Source of the DNA: Adiantum capillus-veneris
Lineage: Eukaryota > Streptophyta > Polypodiopsida > Polypodiales > Pteridaceae
DNA: 64,000 bases
Direction of reading: 5' to 3'
NCBI GenBank assembly: GCA_014529385.2
Contig: CM043958.1
Coordinates: 76,794,669-76,858,668, forward strand
Below, piece by piece: positions 31,799 through 44,195 of this stretch. Within the stretch, counting starts at the first letter, position 1, and each line of letters begins with the position of its first letter. Under the pieces are notes generated by a model. It was not told the DNA's origin. It ran no database searches and was given only the letters and a program-made list of their open reading frames with translations. A program made the translations under genes and the position numbers.

Positions 31799-33070
31799 AT
31801 GGTTAGGCCAAGCTCATCTCCATTTTGCTCACCTATGCTATTAGTGCAAAAGAAAGACGGCACATATCGTATGTGTGTCGACTATAGAGCACTAAATAGG
31901 ATCACTATCAAGAATAGGTTTCCCGTTCCACGGGTAGAAGACCTATTTGATAAGCTACAAGGATCGACCTACTTCAGTAGGATTGACCTAAAAAGTGGCT
32001 ATCATCAAATAAGGATAGTTGATCAAGACATTGTAAAGACCGCATTTCGCACCACATTTGGTCTTTACGAATACATTGTCATGCCTTTTGGCTTGACCAA
32101 TGCACCAGCCACATTCAACTGCTTGATGGAGAAGCTTTTCAGGCCTCATCGAACCTTCACTGGAGTGTTCTTTGATGATATTATCATCTACTCTAATTCA
32201 TTGGAGGAACACAAGCAACACCTCCAGGTAATATTTCAAGTTTTAAGAGAGAATAAACTTTATGTTAATCGAAAGAAAAGTGAATTTTTCTTGCAAGAGA
32301 TTCAGTATTTAGGTCATATTATCTCTCAAGATGGCATCCAAATGGATCCATCCAAGTTAGAGGTAATAAAAGGATGGCCTAAACCAAGGAATCTTCATGA
32401 ACTAAGAAGCTTTATAGGTATGTGTGCATACTATAGACGCTTCATAGAAAAATTCTCACAAATTGCGGGACCATTACATGACCTAACAAAGAAAAGCGTT
32501 AGGTATACATGGTCTGCTAAGGAGAACAATGCTTTCGAAAAGCTTAAAGAAACGCTTATCTCTCAACCTGTGCTTACACTACCGAACCTCTCAAAACCAT
32601 TTGAGGTCCAATGTGATGCTTGTGGTGATTGCCTTGGAGCTTTTTTACTCCAAGAAGGGCATGCCATAGGCTATGAGAGTCGAAGGCTCGACCCTGTTGA
32701 GCAAGCTCTAGGCATATATGAAAAGGAACTCCTTGCAGTTCTACATGCCTTAGACTCATGGAAGCACTATTTATTGGGGACTCCTTTCATTCTGCGAATG
32801 GATCACCAAAGTCTTAAGTACTTCATGATGCAGACCAAGCTCTTCGACAAACAAATGAGGTGGGCAAATTTCCTTTCGCAATGTCATTTTCATATTGCTC
32901 ACATTGCTGGCAAGCATAATCAAGTAGCTGATGCACTCTCAAGACGGCCGAGAGTGAATGCGGTTTCCATAGAAACTCACAATGATCTATCTTCAATGAT
33001 AGATGAGTATGCTATTGATCCCGATTTTAGAGATGTGATTTCAGCCCTTGCATTAGGAAAGAAAGAATAA
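31799..33070 (+). pseudogene. Reverse transcriptase and RNase H of element D
   Basis: 423 codons in one frame. RT has RMCVDYRALN, SRIDLKSGYHQIRI, MPFGLTNAPATF and catalytic FFDD (Asp-Asp at 32173-32178). RNase H has CDACGDCLGAFLL (Asp at 32615), YEKELLAVLHALDSW, RMDHQSLKYF and VADALSRRP, so the active sites look intact. The frame stops at TAA 33068-33070, but integrase continues in the same frame directly after. Confidence 0.9.
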
Positions 33071-33895
33071 CCATTTACCTTACAAGATGGTTATCTTCTC
33101 TATGGCAATAGACTATGCGTTACTAACTCACTACGTGAGAAAGTAATGTATGAATCTCATGCTCCACCTTACGTGGGGCATAGAGGGATTCAGTCTACCT
33201 TAAAGGGAATTGAAACATATTTCTATTGGCCTACCATGAAAGTGAACATACAAGAGTATGTTTCTAAATGTGTGGTATGCCAAGAGACAAAATTTGATAG
33301 AGGGAAGCAACTTGGATTGCTTCAACCCTTGCGAATCCCTAATTCACCATGGGAGAGCATATCCATGGATTTTATCTTTGGATTGCCTAAGTCTATCCAT
33401 GGGAATATGGGAATATGGACGATAGTAGACAGGTTCAATAAACAAGCTCATTTTATACCTGTCAAGAAGACTATCAAAGCCCATCAAATGGCAACCCTCT
33501 TCATTTCACAAATTTTCAAGTACCATGGCTTGCCAATGTCCATAGTGTCGGATAGAGATCCTAGAATGACCAGTAATTTCTGGAAGGGTCTCTTTGAGAA
33601 TTTAGGGACAAGGCTAAACTTCTCTTCAGCCTATCATCCACAAACGGATGGTCAAAGTGAAATAGCTAACCTAACCATTCTCGATCTACTAAAAGCCTAT
33701 GTAACGGAAGTAGATCAAAGATCCCAATGGGAGAAGTACTTCCCCTTAGTGGAGTATGCTTACAATAACATTGTACATACTTCCACGGGAAAAGCACCTT
33801 TCGAGGTAATTGAAGGAAGATCAAAAAGTCCCTTGCTACTTAAAATACATGGGAAGATCTTCACTGCAGATGAGTATAGCCGAGACCTACAATAA
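33071..33895 (+). pseudogene. Integrase of element D
   Basis: Zinc-binding HAPPYVGHRG and CVVCQ (HHCC), catalytic Asp at 33368 (SMDFIFG), Asp at 33551 (VSDRDPR) and Glu at 33659 (GQSEIA): DD35E. The same frame as RT, entered after the TAA at 33068. TAA at 33893-33895 again breaks the frame. Confidence 0.9.
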
Positions 33896-34447
33896 TTTTT
33901 CCAAAAGATTAAGGATGCTATCTCTATCTCACAGCAAAGGCAAAAGGCTGCTGCTGACAAGCCCAGAAGAGCCCAAGCCTTTAAAGAAAATGATTGGGTC
34001 TTGTTAAAGTTTCCCAAGGCTCGATTAAGGCACACGACGGGCAAGAATCCTACGGGCCACCAAAAGTACTATGCTAAACTAGCAAAAAGGTACTATGGTT
34101 CCTTTCAGATTCTTAGGCCAATCAATGAGATGGCCTATCAACTCAAGTTGCCCAATCATTGGCTCATACACAATGCTTTTCATGTGAGCCTATTAAAGCC
34201 TTACAAAGGAGAGCCACCTCAAGAACCAACTATTGAAGACCCACCGGAGATCGAGGACCAAGAGGAGGTGCTACAGCCCGAGTCCATTCTCCGACATGAA
34301 GACAAGGTACTAAGAGGCGGTAAGACTATCCGACGATATCTTATTAAGTTTAAGAATTATCCTTTTGAAGATGCTAGATGGATGCAAGGCATACAATTAA
34401 AGGATAACCTAAACCTTGTCAATGCTTACAATGCTTCCCAAGAGTAA
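33896..34447 (+). pseudogene. Integrase C-terminus and chromodomain of element D
   Basis: Continues in frame after the stop: WVLLKFPKARLR, then RYYGSFQILRPINEMAYQL (GPY/F-like module), HNAFHVSLLKPYKG, and a chromodomain at about 34260-34420 (EVLQPESILR, RRYLIKFKNYPFEDARW). The chromodomain is thought to guide integration to chromatin marks. The natural stop is at 34445-34447. Confidence 0.88.
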
Positions 34448-34802
34448 GCAAATGTATAAAATGTTAAAAATGAACAAAGTTTTTGTCTTATAAGACTCTC
34501 TTTTTCTTTATTGTGCACAAAAAGGAAGTAGTATGCATGCTTAGATCAAGTTTGTGGAGACGACGTCTCCCAAACACCAAGTAGAGCTTGTCACTCTACT
34601 ATGGAAGACTGATAGGACTAATGTGCAGACATGCTTGCGGCAGCCTCAGGCTCTCAAGCACCAAATGGACTAGTCATTCATTGTGGAATGATGTCGTAGG
34701 GTAACATAGGGATCCTCTAACCGCTAAGAAAAGGACTCATGAATATGCTTTATCTTCTCTACACCATAGTCGAGCATGACTATGATTTCAAGAGAGAGGT
34801 AA
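34448..34802 (+). other. 3' untranslated internal region and polypurine tract of element D
   Basis: About 350 non-coding bases ending AAGAGAGAGGTAA (34790-34802) immediately before the 3' LTR. Confidence 0.7.
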
Positions 34803-36387
34803 TGTCATAATAATCAATATCTAATTCTCCTAAATGATTTTCTCATATTAAACTGATCATTTAATGTGGGGAAGTGCCAGGGGAGAAAAGGCTAGAATAT
34901 TGGTTAAGCTAGTAGACCGGCCACAGTAGGGATCCAAAGGAGGGAAAATAGGGATCCAAAGGGGGGGGCCATCTGCAAAAGATCCATGTGCAACAATGGG
35001 CTAAAAAGACCCTAAGGTTCAGCCCATTAAGACTTCCAAAATGCTAAGGTTCCAAAATTCAAAGGTTGTGTCCAAAGGGTGAAAGCTTAGGGGGAAATTG
35101 GATGCTTTGTGTGCTCTCCAAAGTCAACACATATCCCTACATGGGAGGGGGCGAGCCCTTCTTCTAGGGGATGAGAGAGAAATCCACACACACAGGCTCC
35201 CTTTACACAAAGGGAATGAGGGACACATGTCAGCTCCCTAGGCCAGATGCCCACAAGGTGTGCCCAATTTCTATTGGATGACCCTTGAAGTGGACCAATG
35301 AGAATTAAGCTAGAGTAAATCTAGTTTAATTAATTTAAAAACATTTAATAAAAGAAACCAATGAGAATTAAGTCTCCTAGAAGACTATTGGGCAGTCTCC
35401 CAAGGGGTCCAATGAGCATTCAAGAGCCCAATGGCTTGCCTGATTCCTATTGGCCAGGAGGCAAAGGGGTCCAATGAGAGTTTAGTTTAATTATTTAATT
35501 ACCTAAAAAGCTCTCACAAAAGGGGAAAGGGGGACACATGTCAAAAGGCTATCACTTATGCTGCTTAATTGTGATTGGCTTGACTTGGGGAGGGCCAATG
35601 AGGCTGGAGCAAGAGCAAATAGCAAGGGGGCTCGCCCAAGAGAGAGAGGGGGCTGATTTTTGCAAGGCATTATCACACACACACTCACACAATCTCATGT
35701 GTGAAGAAAGAGAAGACTATCTCTTCCCAAGCTTTAATGGAGAGCTCATCACCTACTCCAAGCTTGTGAGATAGAAGCCTACATCAACACACTCTTGGCA
35801 TGTGGATGCAAATCCAACCAAGAGCCAAGCTTCAATGCATGCTCATCTCCTCTACCAAGCTAATTACTAAGCTAAGCTATGCTAATATGAGTGATTATGT
35901 GAGGAGATGTACATCTTTCTCGTAAGATACTCCTTCTTCCTCTCAATCTACTCTCATACCCTGCTAGCTCTCACCATCTTTGAAGGTGTGTGAGGTCTTG
36001 GGTCTGAGAATGGGGATAATTCAAGTTGTGTTTGCTAAGTGTTTGCTTAGTGCATGAAGCTTTCATCTTCATTGCACTAGCTAGTCTTGAAGGAACACAA
36101 AGAATTGTATTGTACAATGTCTCTCTTGATGGGAGAAACCATAATACAAAGCCTTTTGGAGGGGGGACCGGCTCCATGCAAATCCGGTCCTCAACTGTTG
36201 TCATTAGCTTAATTTCTCTCTCTTTTGAAAGTATTCTCGATGCTATCTAACTAGGTGTTATGCTTTTTGTTGCTCTCTCCACGCAAGCACTCCTGTAATT
36301 CTCATTAGGAATCTATTCTAATGAAATGCCCACTATGTTCATGCTCATTTCCGCTACACACAAGTTATTAGGCCATTAAATGTTACA
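34803..36387 (+). repeat. 3' LTR of element D (1585 bp)
   Basis: Nearly identical to 27515-29096, followed by ATATA at 36388-36392. Confidence 0.95.
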
Positions 36388-36392
36388 ATATA

Positions 36393-38201
36393 CTTGGCAA
36401 CAAGACTATGAAGGATTTGTTGGTGCCATTGAATACGTGCCGCGGACAAGCATTCATTGAAACTCAAAACTTTGCAGGAGATCATCCACCACCTGAGTAG
36501 TGTTCTGATCGAGAGCACTTAATAACCATTGAGTTAAAACTCCTTGTTGTTTGTATACTCAAAAGAATGTGCGGTTAAGCTTGAATTTTTGGTTTACCTA
36601 GCTAAGCTAAACCATGTATAGAAAAAACATTTTGAAGGAATATCTAAAACTAGTTAGGTATGCATGTACATATGGGCGTATTATGGATACATGCACTAGT
36701 AATTAGGGGATAGAATCCCTTGTTGTGCAATTTTTTGTACCTAAATCATCCTCCATGTTGTCACTATTCCTCCCTAATTTTTGATCACTTGAAAGTAGTA
36801 TATGGAGCATGGTTTCCCTTCTACTTATGGTCACATATATGGTAGGATATATTCCCAGTATATAGAATGTATTACCTTGCACAATAGTCTATCCCCATGA
36901 CTTTTTCTATCTTTTCCATTTGTATACCTCTTTGTTACATCTAACATCCAAGTGGTTTTGATTGATTCTACTATTACATCCTTTTCCCTTTTTTGTGTAT
37001 TGCATGGTAGATGGCCCAACAAGGAAGAGAACACAAAGCTCCAACTTTGTGCCTTAAGCTCCAATAAACCCTCAACTTGCAACATTAGGTGAATGAAGTT
37101 TTTGATGGCCATCTAGAACTTCAAGTTGTCGTTACACCCACACCTATTTTATAAATCCAACTGTCAATTTTTGCATTGTTCATGTATAAATTGACCTTAA
37201 TTTGGAAAGCCTAAGATGTTCTAAATCAAGTGGAAAGAGCTCCTTAAAAAAAGTATTATTTGGTATAAGGTATTTGATGATTATTGAAAGTTAACCCTTG
37301 AGAAGGAAGTTACTGATAAGGTATCTTCTTGCCAAATGGAACTTGCAGTTAGCGAGAGGAACCTACAATTAGTGAAGAAATACCACGGATAGCGGAGAAT
37401 AAAATGTGGTTAGCAGCTCTTGTATCGTGTGGTGAGCGAGTATTCCTAGTGGTTAGCAAACGGGAAAGATTTTGCCAGCTTCATGGTTAGCGAATAAGAA
37501 AACCTTTGCAAAAGCTATTTGGGTAGATAACAATAAATAGCTCATTTTGCAAAAGATATGTTGGTTAGATAACAATAAATAGCTCATTTTTAAAAGATAG
37601 GAATATTTTCATTAGACATTTTTGAGAAGGAATTGTTTGGGTGATGTTTGTAGGGCTATATGAATGAAATCGTGTCCAAAATTATAAAGGAAACTTGATT
37701 GTGTGTGCAAAACAATGTGATAGTAATTAGAAAACAAGAGTATTGGGTGAGTACGTTGTGGAAAGTGGGAGACTGGTATCCAATTCAAACTATGAATACA
37801 GACGGGTGGATCCGATTAGCTGAGTACTTTTCGCAAGTCTAACTATTAGTTAAGGATAAGTCTCCTACCATATCTGAGTGTTTATGGATGGCGGCCATGC
37901 CTCTTAAACATGGGAAAAAAGGCATCATTTATAGATCTTAGGTATGTTGAGATTTTAGTTTAGTGAAACAAGATCTAGCTCTCATTATGACCTTCAAGTT
38001 ATCGACTTGTCTTGTGGTGTAGGACCCTTACATCCACGACCATGAAGGATAGAGGCCTCCCTCACTTCTATTGCTCGTATCCTTGCTACTTTGGATTAAA
38101 GTAAGGTGTTGTGTATGGAGTCTAGGAACATAAGAAGGCCAACTATCAAGTCACCCCATTCTTTAGGTTAGGGACGTCTTCATGATGCTAGAAACTACTA
38201 T
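36393..38201. other. Gene-free stretch right of element D
   Basis: Begins with the short open frame ending NFAGDHPPPE-TAG (36500), discussed at 27247. Otherwise AT-rich without recognisable genes. A 42-bp near-tandem duplication lies at about 37508-37591 (both copies carry TAGATAACAATAAATAGCTC). Confidence 0.4.
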
Positions 38202-38870
38202 GATGTCACTCTCTATCATCAAACAATTATTGATTGCCTCATTTATGAATGCACTACGAGTCCACATGTTCCATATGTTGTCTCACAGGTGAGCAGATTT
38301 ATGCATAGCGCAAGGGCTACACATTGGAAGGTATTTAAGCGGATCTTTTGCTACTTGAGTGGCACTATACATATTGGGCTGTTTTATCCTTAGGGGGATC
38401 ATTGCCGCCATATTTACATACTTTTTCATACTTGGATTTAATTGATTTCTATAGCACACGAGTTTCCACTAGTGCTTTTTGTTTCACGATCGGTAGCTCA
38501 TGCTTATCTTGGTTGAGCAAGAAGCAACCTGTAGTGTCCACTTCTAGTTGTTAGGCTAAGTATGGGGTAGCTTTCACAGCTATTGTTGAGTGTGTTTGGC
38601 TTAGACGGCTTTTGACTTACTTGGGCGTTGGACAACAGTGTGTCACCATGATCTTCACTGATAGTCATAGTGCTTTGGTAGTTGTGAGAAACTTAGTGTT
38701 ACATGCTTGCACACAAAACATCAAGGTATATTATCATTATGTCATGGAGACACTATGTTGTCTCATACACACATATGGCTAGACTGCTCAAATAAACTCC
38801 TTTTTCTACTGACTAACCATGGCAAGTCCGTCTCCAAAAATCTAATGGACGTGCATAGAAGTAGATCCTA
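38202..38870 (+). pseudogene. Ty1/copia RT C-terminus and RNase H remnant
   Basis: In shifting frames: VSQVSRFMHSARATHW and RIFCYLSGTIHIGLFYP, then STSAFCFTIGSSCLSWLSKK and QPVVSTSS, AFTAIVECVWLRRLL, FTDSHSALVVVRN and KVYYHYVME. These are consecutive copia RNase H blocks, with several stops and frameshifts. The integrase and RT core are not seen upstream. Confidence 0.85.
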
Positions 38871-38951
38871 TGGGAGTGAATAAGAGATAGGCTTTTGCGA
38901 ATAAGCCATGAAAAGGACGATGATTGGGCGAAAACAAGCATAGGATTCTAA

Positions 38952-38954
<3 letters not shown>

Positions 38955-38993
<39 letters not shown>
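38955..38993 (+). repeat. (GA)n microsatellite
   Basis: About 39 bases of GA repeat. Confidence 0.95.
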
Positions 38994-38994
<1 letters not shown>

Positions 38995-39654
38995 AGCAGC
39001 AACTACAAAAAACCTAACACACCCCTTTGACTCATGCGAAGTCCAAGTTCCCATTCTATCAATTCTATTGAGGCTAGACACACATCAAATGAATGCTTGC
39101 CCATCGCTTTTGGGGACAAGTGGGGAGGCATTACACACCAAAGAGAACTTAGTTTTAAAATGTGGATGGTATTTCAGCAATAGCTCATAGCCTATCAGTT
39201 CGATTGCATCATGTGCATGTGTTGGTTGAAGTCAACCCCCACCCGAGCATGGGCAGTGGGGTCGCCGCTACTTCATATCATGTACGTTGCTCTTTTTGCA
39301 TGGTGAATGAGTTGATGATAGTTAGATTTCACATCTACCCACCCAAACTATGTGTAAGAGGACTCCCCCCATATGACCACTAATAGTGCAAATGGAGGAC
39401 ACTCATGCAGAGAAGCTCCAACCACATAAGCTTTTTAGCATTTTAGAGGTGCGATTGACATAGTTTTTTGAACCCTTCGTTGACTTTTTTATGGGGGTGC
39501 TTCAAGCACCCTAGTTCAAAGTATCGCCATTTCACTGGCAGTTGTAGGTTCGTTAGATAAAAGTCTCTAGAGTTAAGATTATTTACTGGCTGCTGCAGAG
39601 CAGGTTTGATTCTTTTATTTAGTAGCACAAGCATTCCATTTGCATGTTACAATG
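38994..39654. other. Gene-free stretch
   Basis: No gene or repeat recognised; short ORFs lack any family features. Confidence 0.35.
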
Positions 39655-39755
39655 AGCATATGTGAGGCGCTATCGGGGTTTCCTGGCTACACTTGAACCC
39701 ATGACCCAGGTCATAGAGGACAAGTGCTCAACCAACCAAGTTAGAGTCCTTTGGA
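39655..39755 (-). mobile_element. tRNA-derived SINE head or tRNA pseudogene
   Basis: On the minus strand, AACTTGGTTGGTTGAGCAC (39725-39743) resembles a tRNA D-arm/A box, and GGGTTCAAGTGTAG (39687-39700) resembles the T-arm/B box, at about the tRNA spacing. No acceptor stem pairing was seen, so a functional tRNA is unlikely. Confidence 0.5.
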
Positions 39756-39851
39756 TCGCATGTTTGATTCTTACCCATGGTGCTGTATGGTGAGGGCCCT
39801 CCGCCTGTTGATAGGCCATCCAATTTGGAGAGGCTATGGGAAGTCCCTCTA

Positions 39852-40469
39852 AGGGTGGTTACACATCACCTATTCATAAAGCCTGGCAGCTCAATTCATG
39901 GCGTCAATATACACATGGAAAGCAAGCATTTGGCAGCACACGATACACACAACCGAGAGAGGCCGCAACATGGCTAGAAGCTTGAGGGCCAACCTGAGTG
40001 CAACGAGCCAAAGTTGCAAAAACTGATTGGTTGAAGAACGTAACGCCATATTTGGGTAGCCATGTGGTACCATCCAAAATCCTTAGAGATTTGGAGTGTG
40101 ATGGCTTCCAATTAGGATATGATGTCGACCTACAGAAGGTAGAGTGTAACACGTAGAAGGTTCCCGCGACAATGTGCAACTTGATGATTGGATTTGCCTA
40201 TAGGAAATAGCATGCGCTCCTTTACCCATTGCTTATTTATAAAATGTGGCAGCCCAAGTCATGACGTTGATATGCACATGGCACACAAGCATTTGGAAGC
40301 ACATGTTACACACAGCCAAGAGAGGCCGCAACATAGCTGGAAGCTTGAGGGACAACATGAGTGCAGCAAGTCAGAGTGGCAAAAACAGATTGGCTGAAGA
40401 ACATAACGCCATTTTTGGGCAACCCTATGGTGCCGTCCAAAATCCTCAAAGATTTGGACGTGTGTTGGT
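39852..40469. repeat. Diverged tandem repeat, period about 362 bp
   Basis: Two units (from about 39860 and 40222) share AGAGAGGCCGCAACAT and TTGATGATTGGATTTGCC. The second unit is interrupted by element E at 40470 and resumes at 43660-43790. Function unknown; no convincing ORF. Confidence 0.75.
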
Positions 40470-40814
40470 TGTTAGGGTAAGCCCACGCTAGTGGCACCAC
40501 ATGGAAGATATCCCTAGTCTATTAGATGGATGAAATGATGACTTAGTCCAATAGGAAAAAGATGCAACCACTCAAGACAATGGATGTAAATTACCAAGCC
40601 TATATTAGAGGCTATTTTCTAATTAATCTTTGCATTTTGAGTTTACTTCATTGTGTATATACCATACTCTAATGTTGTTGCTCTTGGCATAGCTTAACCC
40701 TAATCTTAATCACTCTAACCCTAATCCTAACTCCATCGCTAAGCTAAGGCTACATCCACCCATAGCTTGATATTACGCCACTGCTGATTGGAGAGCACGA
40801 TCCATTTCCACAAG

Positions 40815-40826
40815 TGGTATCAGAGC
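40815..40826 (+). promoter_or_regulatory. Primer binding site of element E
   Basis: TGGTATCAGAGC, exact complement of the 3' end of initiator-methionine tRNA. Confidence 0.9.
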
Positions 40827-41450
40827 TCTATCAGAGCATAGATGATGCTCTCTATTAGTCATCATCTCTCTCCATTTAAACCTTAGTCTAATAAGCCTCC
40901 ATTCTAATCATGACTTATTCACTTGAGATGTTGGGATATGCTCCTAGAACCACTACCCACACTTGAGATTGATTAATCTTGATTTCTATGCATTGCATTT
41001 TATTAAAGTTGTAGTCAATTTTTTATTGCATCAATAATCACTCATGCTAAGTTGCAAGCTTTTTTTTAAAGATTTCTTAATGTAATTTGTGTGTGCGGGT
41101 ACTACTCTTCAAGATCTCTTAATTGCACCTGTGATCACCTTTTTTTTTAAGCGCAATTATTGTGTGTGTGTGTGTGTGTGTTTTAGCCTACACACACATG
41201 CATAGGAGCGGCTCCCAAAGAAAAAGTACTCTGAGCCCACCACAGGCTCGCCACGCCCTTGCACCCAGCCATTAGGACTCTCAGCGACGCCATCGTAATG
41301 TTAGAATGGTAGCCTAAACGGTCACCCCTAGTGGACCGCCGTTTACTTGGAGGAAGAAACCTCATTGGTTGCGACATGAGGACAACATGACACGTAGGAG
41401 TTGACTTGCGTTTTCAAAACCATGATAGTGGTTGGGCTGCAGCATGTGCG

Positions 41451-41745
41451 CATCTTGCCGGTAGGTGGGTGGCATTCAAGACTCAAACGTTGAGCCATTG
41501 GCACCATGCATGTGCCCACAGTAAGAGAGAGAGTGAGAATGCGCGCACCCATTTTGAATGTCTAAGGGTGTGTGGCCTAAAATCTAAAACAAGTGCCATC
41601 TTGCCGGTATAGGTGGGTGACATTCAAGACTCAAACGTTGAGCCATCAGCACCATGCATGTGCCCACAGTAAGAGAGAGAGTGAGAATGTGCGCACCCAT
41701 TTTGAATGTCTAAGGGTGTGTGGCCTAAAATCCAAAACAAGTGCC
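41451..41745 (+). repeat. Tandem duplication, period about 146 bp, inside element E
   Basis: The block beginning CATCTTGCCGGTA at 41451 is repeated at 41597 with few changes, including AGAGAGAGAGTGAGAATG. The matching short ORFs are by-products. Confidence 0.9.
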
Positions 41746-43790
41746 ATCAATACGCTTGAAAAGTGTTTTTGTTGGGACCCGGCTTCACTAAGCTTCAAAC
41801 TTGCTTGAGATCGTGCATTCTTGCCCCTACATGAGCGGTGCCTCATAACATGCCAAAATTAGCTAGAGCCCACATACCTATCACCTACAACCCTTATCAC
41901 TTGGCTAGCCTCTCAAGCGTTGCCCCGTCAGTGGCCCACCACCTGTGGCCCACCACCTGACAACTGCGCCACATCACTGCTTGCTCACGTTTTTGTCGTT
42001 GCTCACATAACCAACCCGTGCTCCCTGTGCGTAGCCGACTCTCATCCCCCTTCTCTAATCATAAGGCGGGTGTCTTCAACACATAGACCTGCTTGCTAAG
42101 CTCGCTGTCTCACCCTGCTTTCATGACTGCATCACACGAGCATCACACGCAGCACTGGCTTAACACTTGTTGGACTCATAAAGTCGCCATTACTCTAAGT
42201 GCGGCAGCGACCATGACCTACCAACATGCTTAGCTCATTGTTCAAGTGCCTATGTGTTTTAATCATCCAAGGGACTACTTGATAACTTGTGTTAACACTT
42301 GCTTGATAACTTGTTGCCTATCGAAGCTCAAGATGTAAGAAGCCTCACGCCAAGTGGCCCTTTTCTGTGCATTGCCGTAAACATTGTCCCTCTCGCAATC
42401 AACTACACCGAGTTTTTCATGGCATTAATGAGCGCTGGTTGGCATCGATTCCCAAGCATTGGCTACTACTAGCCCACATTGCTTGCAACCGACGACAGTA
42501 CATGTGACACTGACACTTGCACTTCATTCATTAAGCCTTTGAAGCTCAAGATTTTAAAGGCATTTCCCACAGCATTAAACCTTGCACAATCCCTCTCATG
42601 GGCAAGCCCGGGTTTCCACATGATTCACAATAACTACGCATGCAACTCAAGCATCTCCGACACTCGAATGTAGCTCAAACCAATCATACCTATTCTCGAC
42701 AGCCCCAAGGTCTTTCTATGGGTTTGTTTTCCTTTAAGATCAAACGACCTCACTAGGCTCTATTTTTGTAGTGTCAGTAAGGGTTGGCTCTTACAAGCCA
42801 TAGAAGAAATATATGTAGTATTTGTATCCAAATGCACCATGTTATGGGTTTTAAACACTGCTTATATATACATCATGTATACGGTAAGACCGCCCATCAT
42901 GAAAAACACACACACGAGCACCAAATTTGGTATGCATGTATTTTTTACCGTTATCCATGAAGGTTGCATCCTTGACAAACCGGACCAATAAAGAAGAACA
43001 ATATGACCACATGATGATGAAGATGATGACAATGACATTATGACACCAAGACAAAGACACTGAAGGGGACGACAATGACTACCTCTCTTCTTCAATGTAT
43101 TAAAACTTTATGACATGAACTATTTTGTATTACCATAGGTCTACCTTGTGACCCTAGGATGAGTACTATTGAACCATGGACGAAGAATCTTTTATGAGAA
43201 CTGCCATGAGGAATCATGTACTACGTCGAGATGTATCAGCAGAACTTAGGAGTACACTATGACATGAAGATTATGACATCTTTGTATTTTTCCCCAAGAG
43301 TTGGCTTAAGGAGGCGATTGTTAGGGTAAGCCCACACTAGTGGCACCACATGGAAAATATCCAAAGCCTACTAGGATGGATGAAATGATGACTTGATCCA
43401 ATAGGAAAAGATACAACCTCTCAAGCCAATGGATGTAAACTACCAAGCTTATATTAGAGGCTATTTTCCAATTAATCTTTGCATTTTGAGTTTACTTCAT
43501 TGTGTCTATACCCTACTCTAATGTTGTTGCTCTTGGCATACCTAACCCTAATCTTAATCACTCTAACCCTAACCCTAACTCCGTGGCTAAGCTAAGGCTA
43601 CATCCACCATAGCTTGATGTTACGCCACTGCTGATTGGAGAGCACGATCCATTTCTACACTGGCTTACAGGTAGGATATGGCGTCGATCTACGGAAGGCA
43701 GTGTGTAACATGTAGAAGGCGTCGAAGATGATGTGCATCTTGATGATTGGATTTGCCTATAGAAAATAGCGCACGCTCCTTCAGTGTGTA

Positions 43791-44039
43791 ACCAGTCTAA
43801 GAGCCGGGTCGCACTCAGGGGCAGTGGGGAGAGTGGGCTCTCCAAATTTGGGAATTGCTACAATGAAGGCAGGGAAGTCGAACGCGGATGTTAGCGCTGC
43901 TAGCACTTTGGAAAATGGGGGGGGGGGGTTAAGCTATTTTTCTGGACGAGGGAAACGAGCGTGACTGTTACCATGTCTAGCCAATGATGCAGAGCTGGGC
44001 GACTCAGCTCTAAGGAGCCCGACTTCCCTATCTAAAATG
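43791..44039. other. Gene-free stretch with a poly-G tract
   Basis: Contains a run of G at about 43917-43928; otherwise nothing recognised. Confidence 0.4.
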
Positions 44040-44195
44040 AATTGGAGCAATGTTAGAAAAAATCCGGGGTGTAGTGTATTTTAACCGGCTAAAATCATAA
44101 AATCCCGGGTAGATTTTGTGCTTGCCTTGAAGAAAACCGGCAAATTTACACAAGTTTTAGTGTAAATACCAGCAAAAGCTTCAAATTTTGACCAA
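44040..44195 (-). repeat. Dispersed repeat, copy 1 (upstream of PLAC8 gene)
   Basis: Its reverse complement resembles 54129-54255 in order: GTCAAAATTTGAAGC, AAAACTTGT, AATACACTA and GATTTTTT-CTAACATT. Probably pieces of one old transposon family. Confidence 0.6.

Larger units (their letters stand above)
27515..36387 (+). mobile_element. Element D: 8.9 kb chromovirus-type Ty3/gypsy retrotransposon
   Basis: LTRs 27515-29096 and 34803-36387 are nearly identical by eye, begin TGTCATA and end TTACA. A 5-bp duplication ATATA flanks it at 27510-27514 and 36388-36392. The internal region carries an initiator-Met-type primer site, gag, protease, RT, RNase H, integrase and a C-terminal chromodomain, which defines the chromovirus branch. 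The reading frame is broken by frameshifts in gag and by three in-frame stops in pol. Confidence 0.95.
40470..43659 (+). mobile_element. Element E: 3.2 kb LTR retrotransposon without coding capacity
   Basis: LTRs 40470-40812 (343 bp) and 43319-43659 (341 bp) begin TGTTAGGGTAAGCCCAC and end CA. A perfect initiator-Met-type primer site (TGGTATCAGAGC, 40815-40826) follows the left LTR, and a purine tract (AAGGAGGCGA) precedes the right one. The internal 2.5 kb has no gag or pol. The flanks TTGGT and CTGGC could be a decayed 5-bp duplication. It is inserted in the 362-bp repeat. A non-autonomous element (LARD/TRIM-like), mobilised in trans. Confidence 0.85.

Noticed and set aside
41406-41808. Paired ORFs with KRESENARTHFECLRVCG
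   Set aside because: Produced by a 146-bp tandem duplication inside a non-coding LTR element.
43500-43590. CCCTAACCCTAA-like motifs in element E LTRs, possible telomeric repeat
   Set aside because: Only two or three degenerate units, present in both LTRs; not a telomere or interstitial array.
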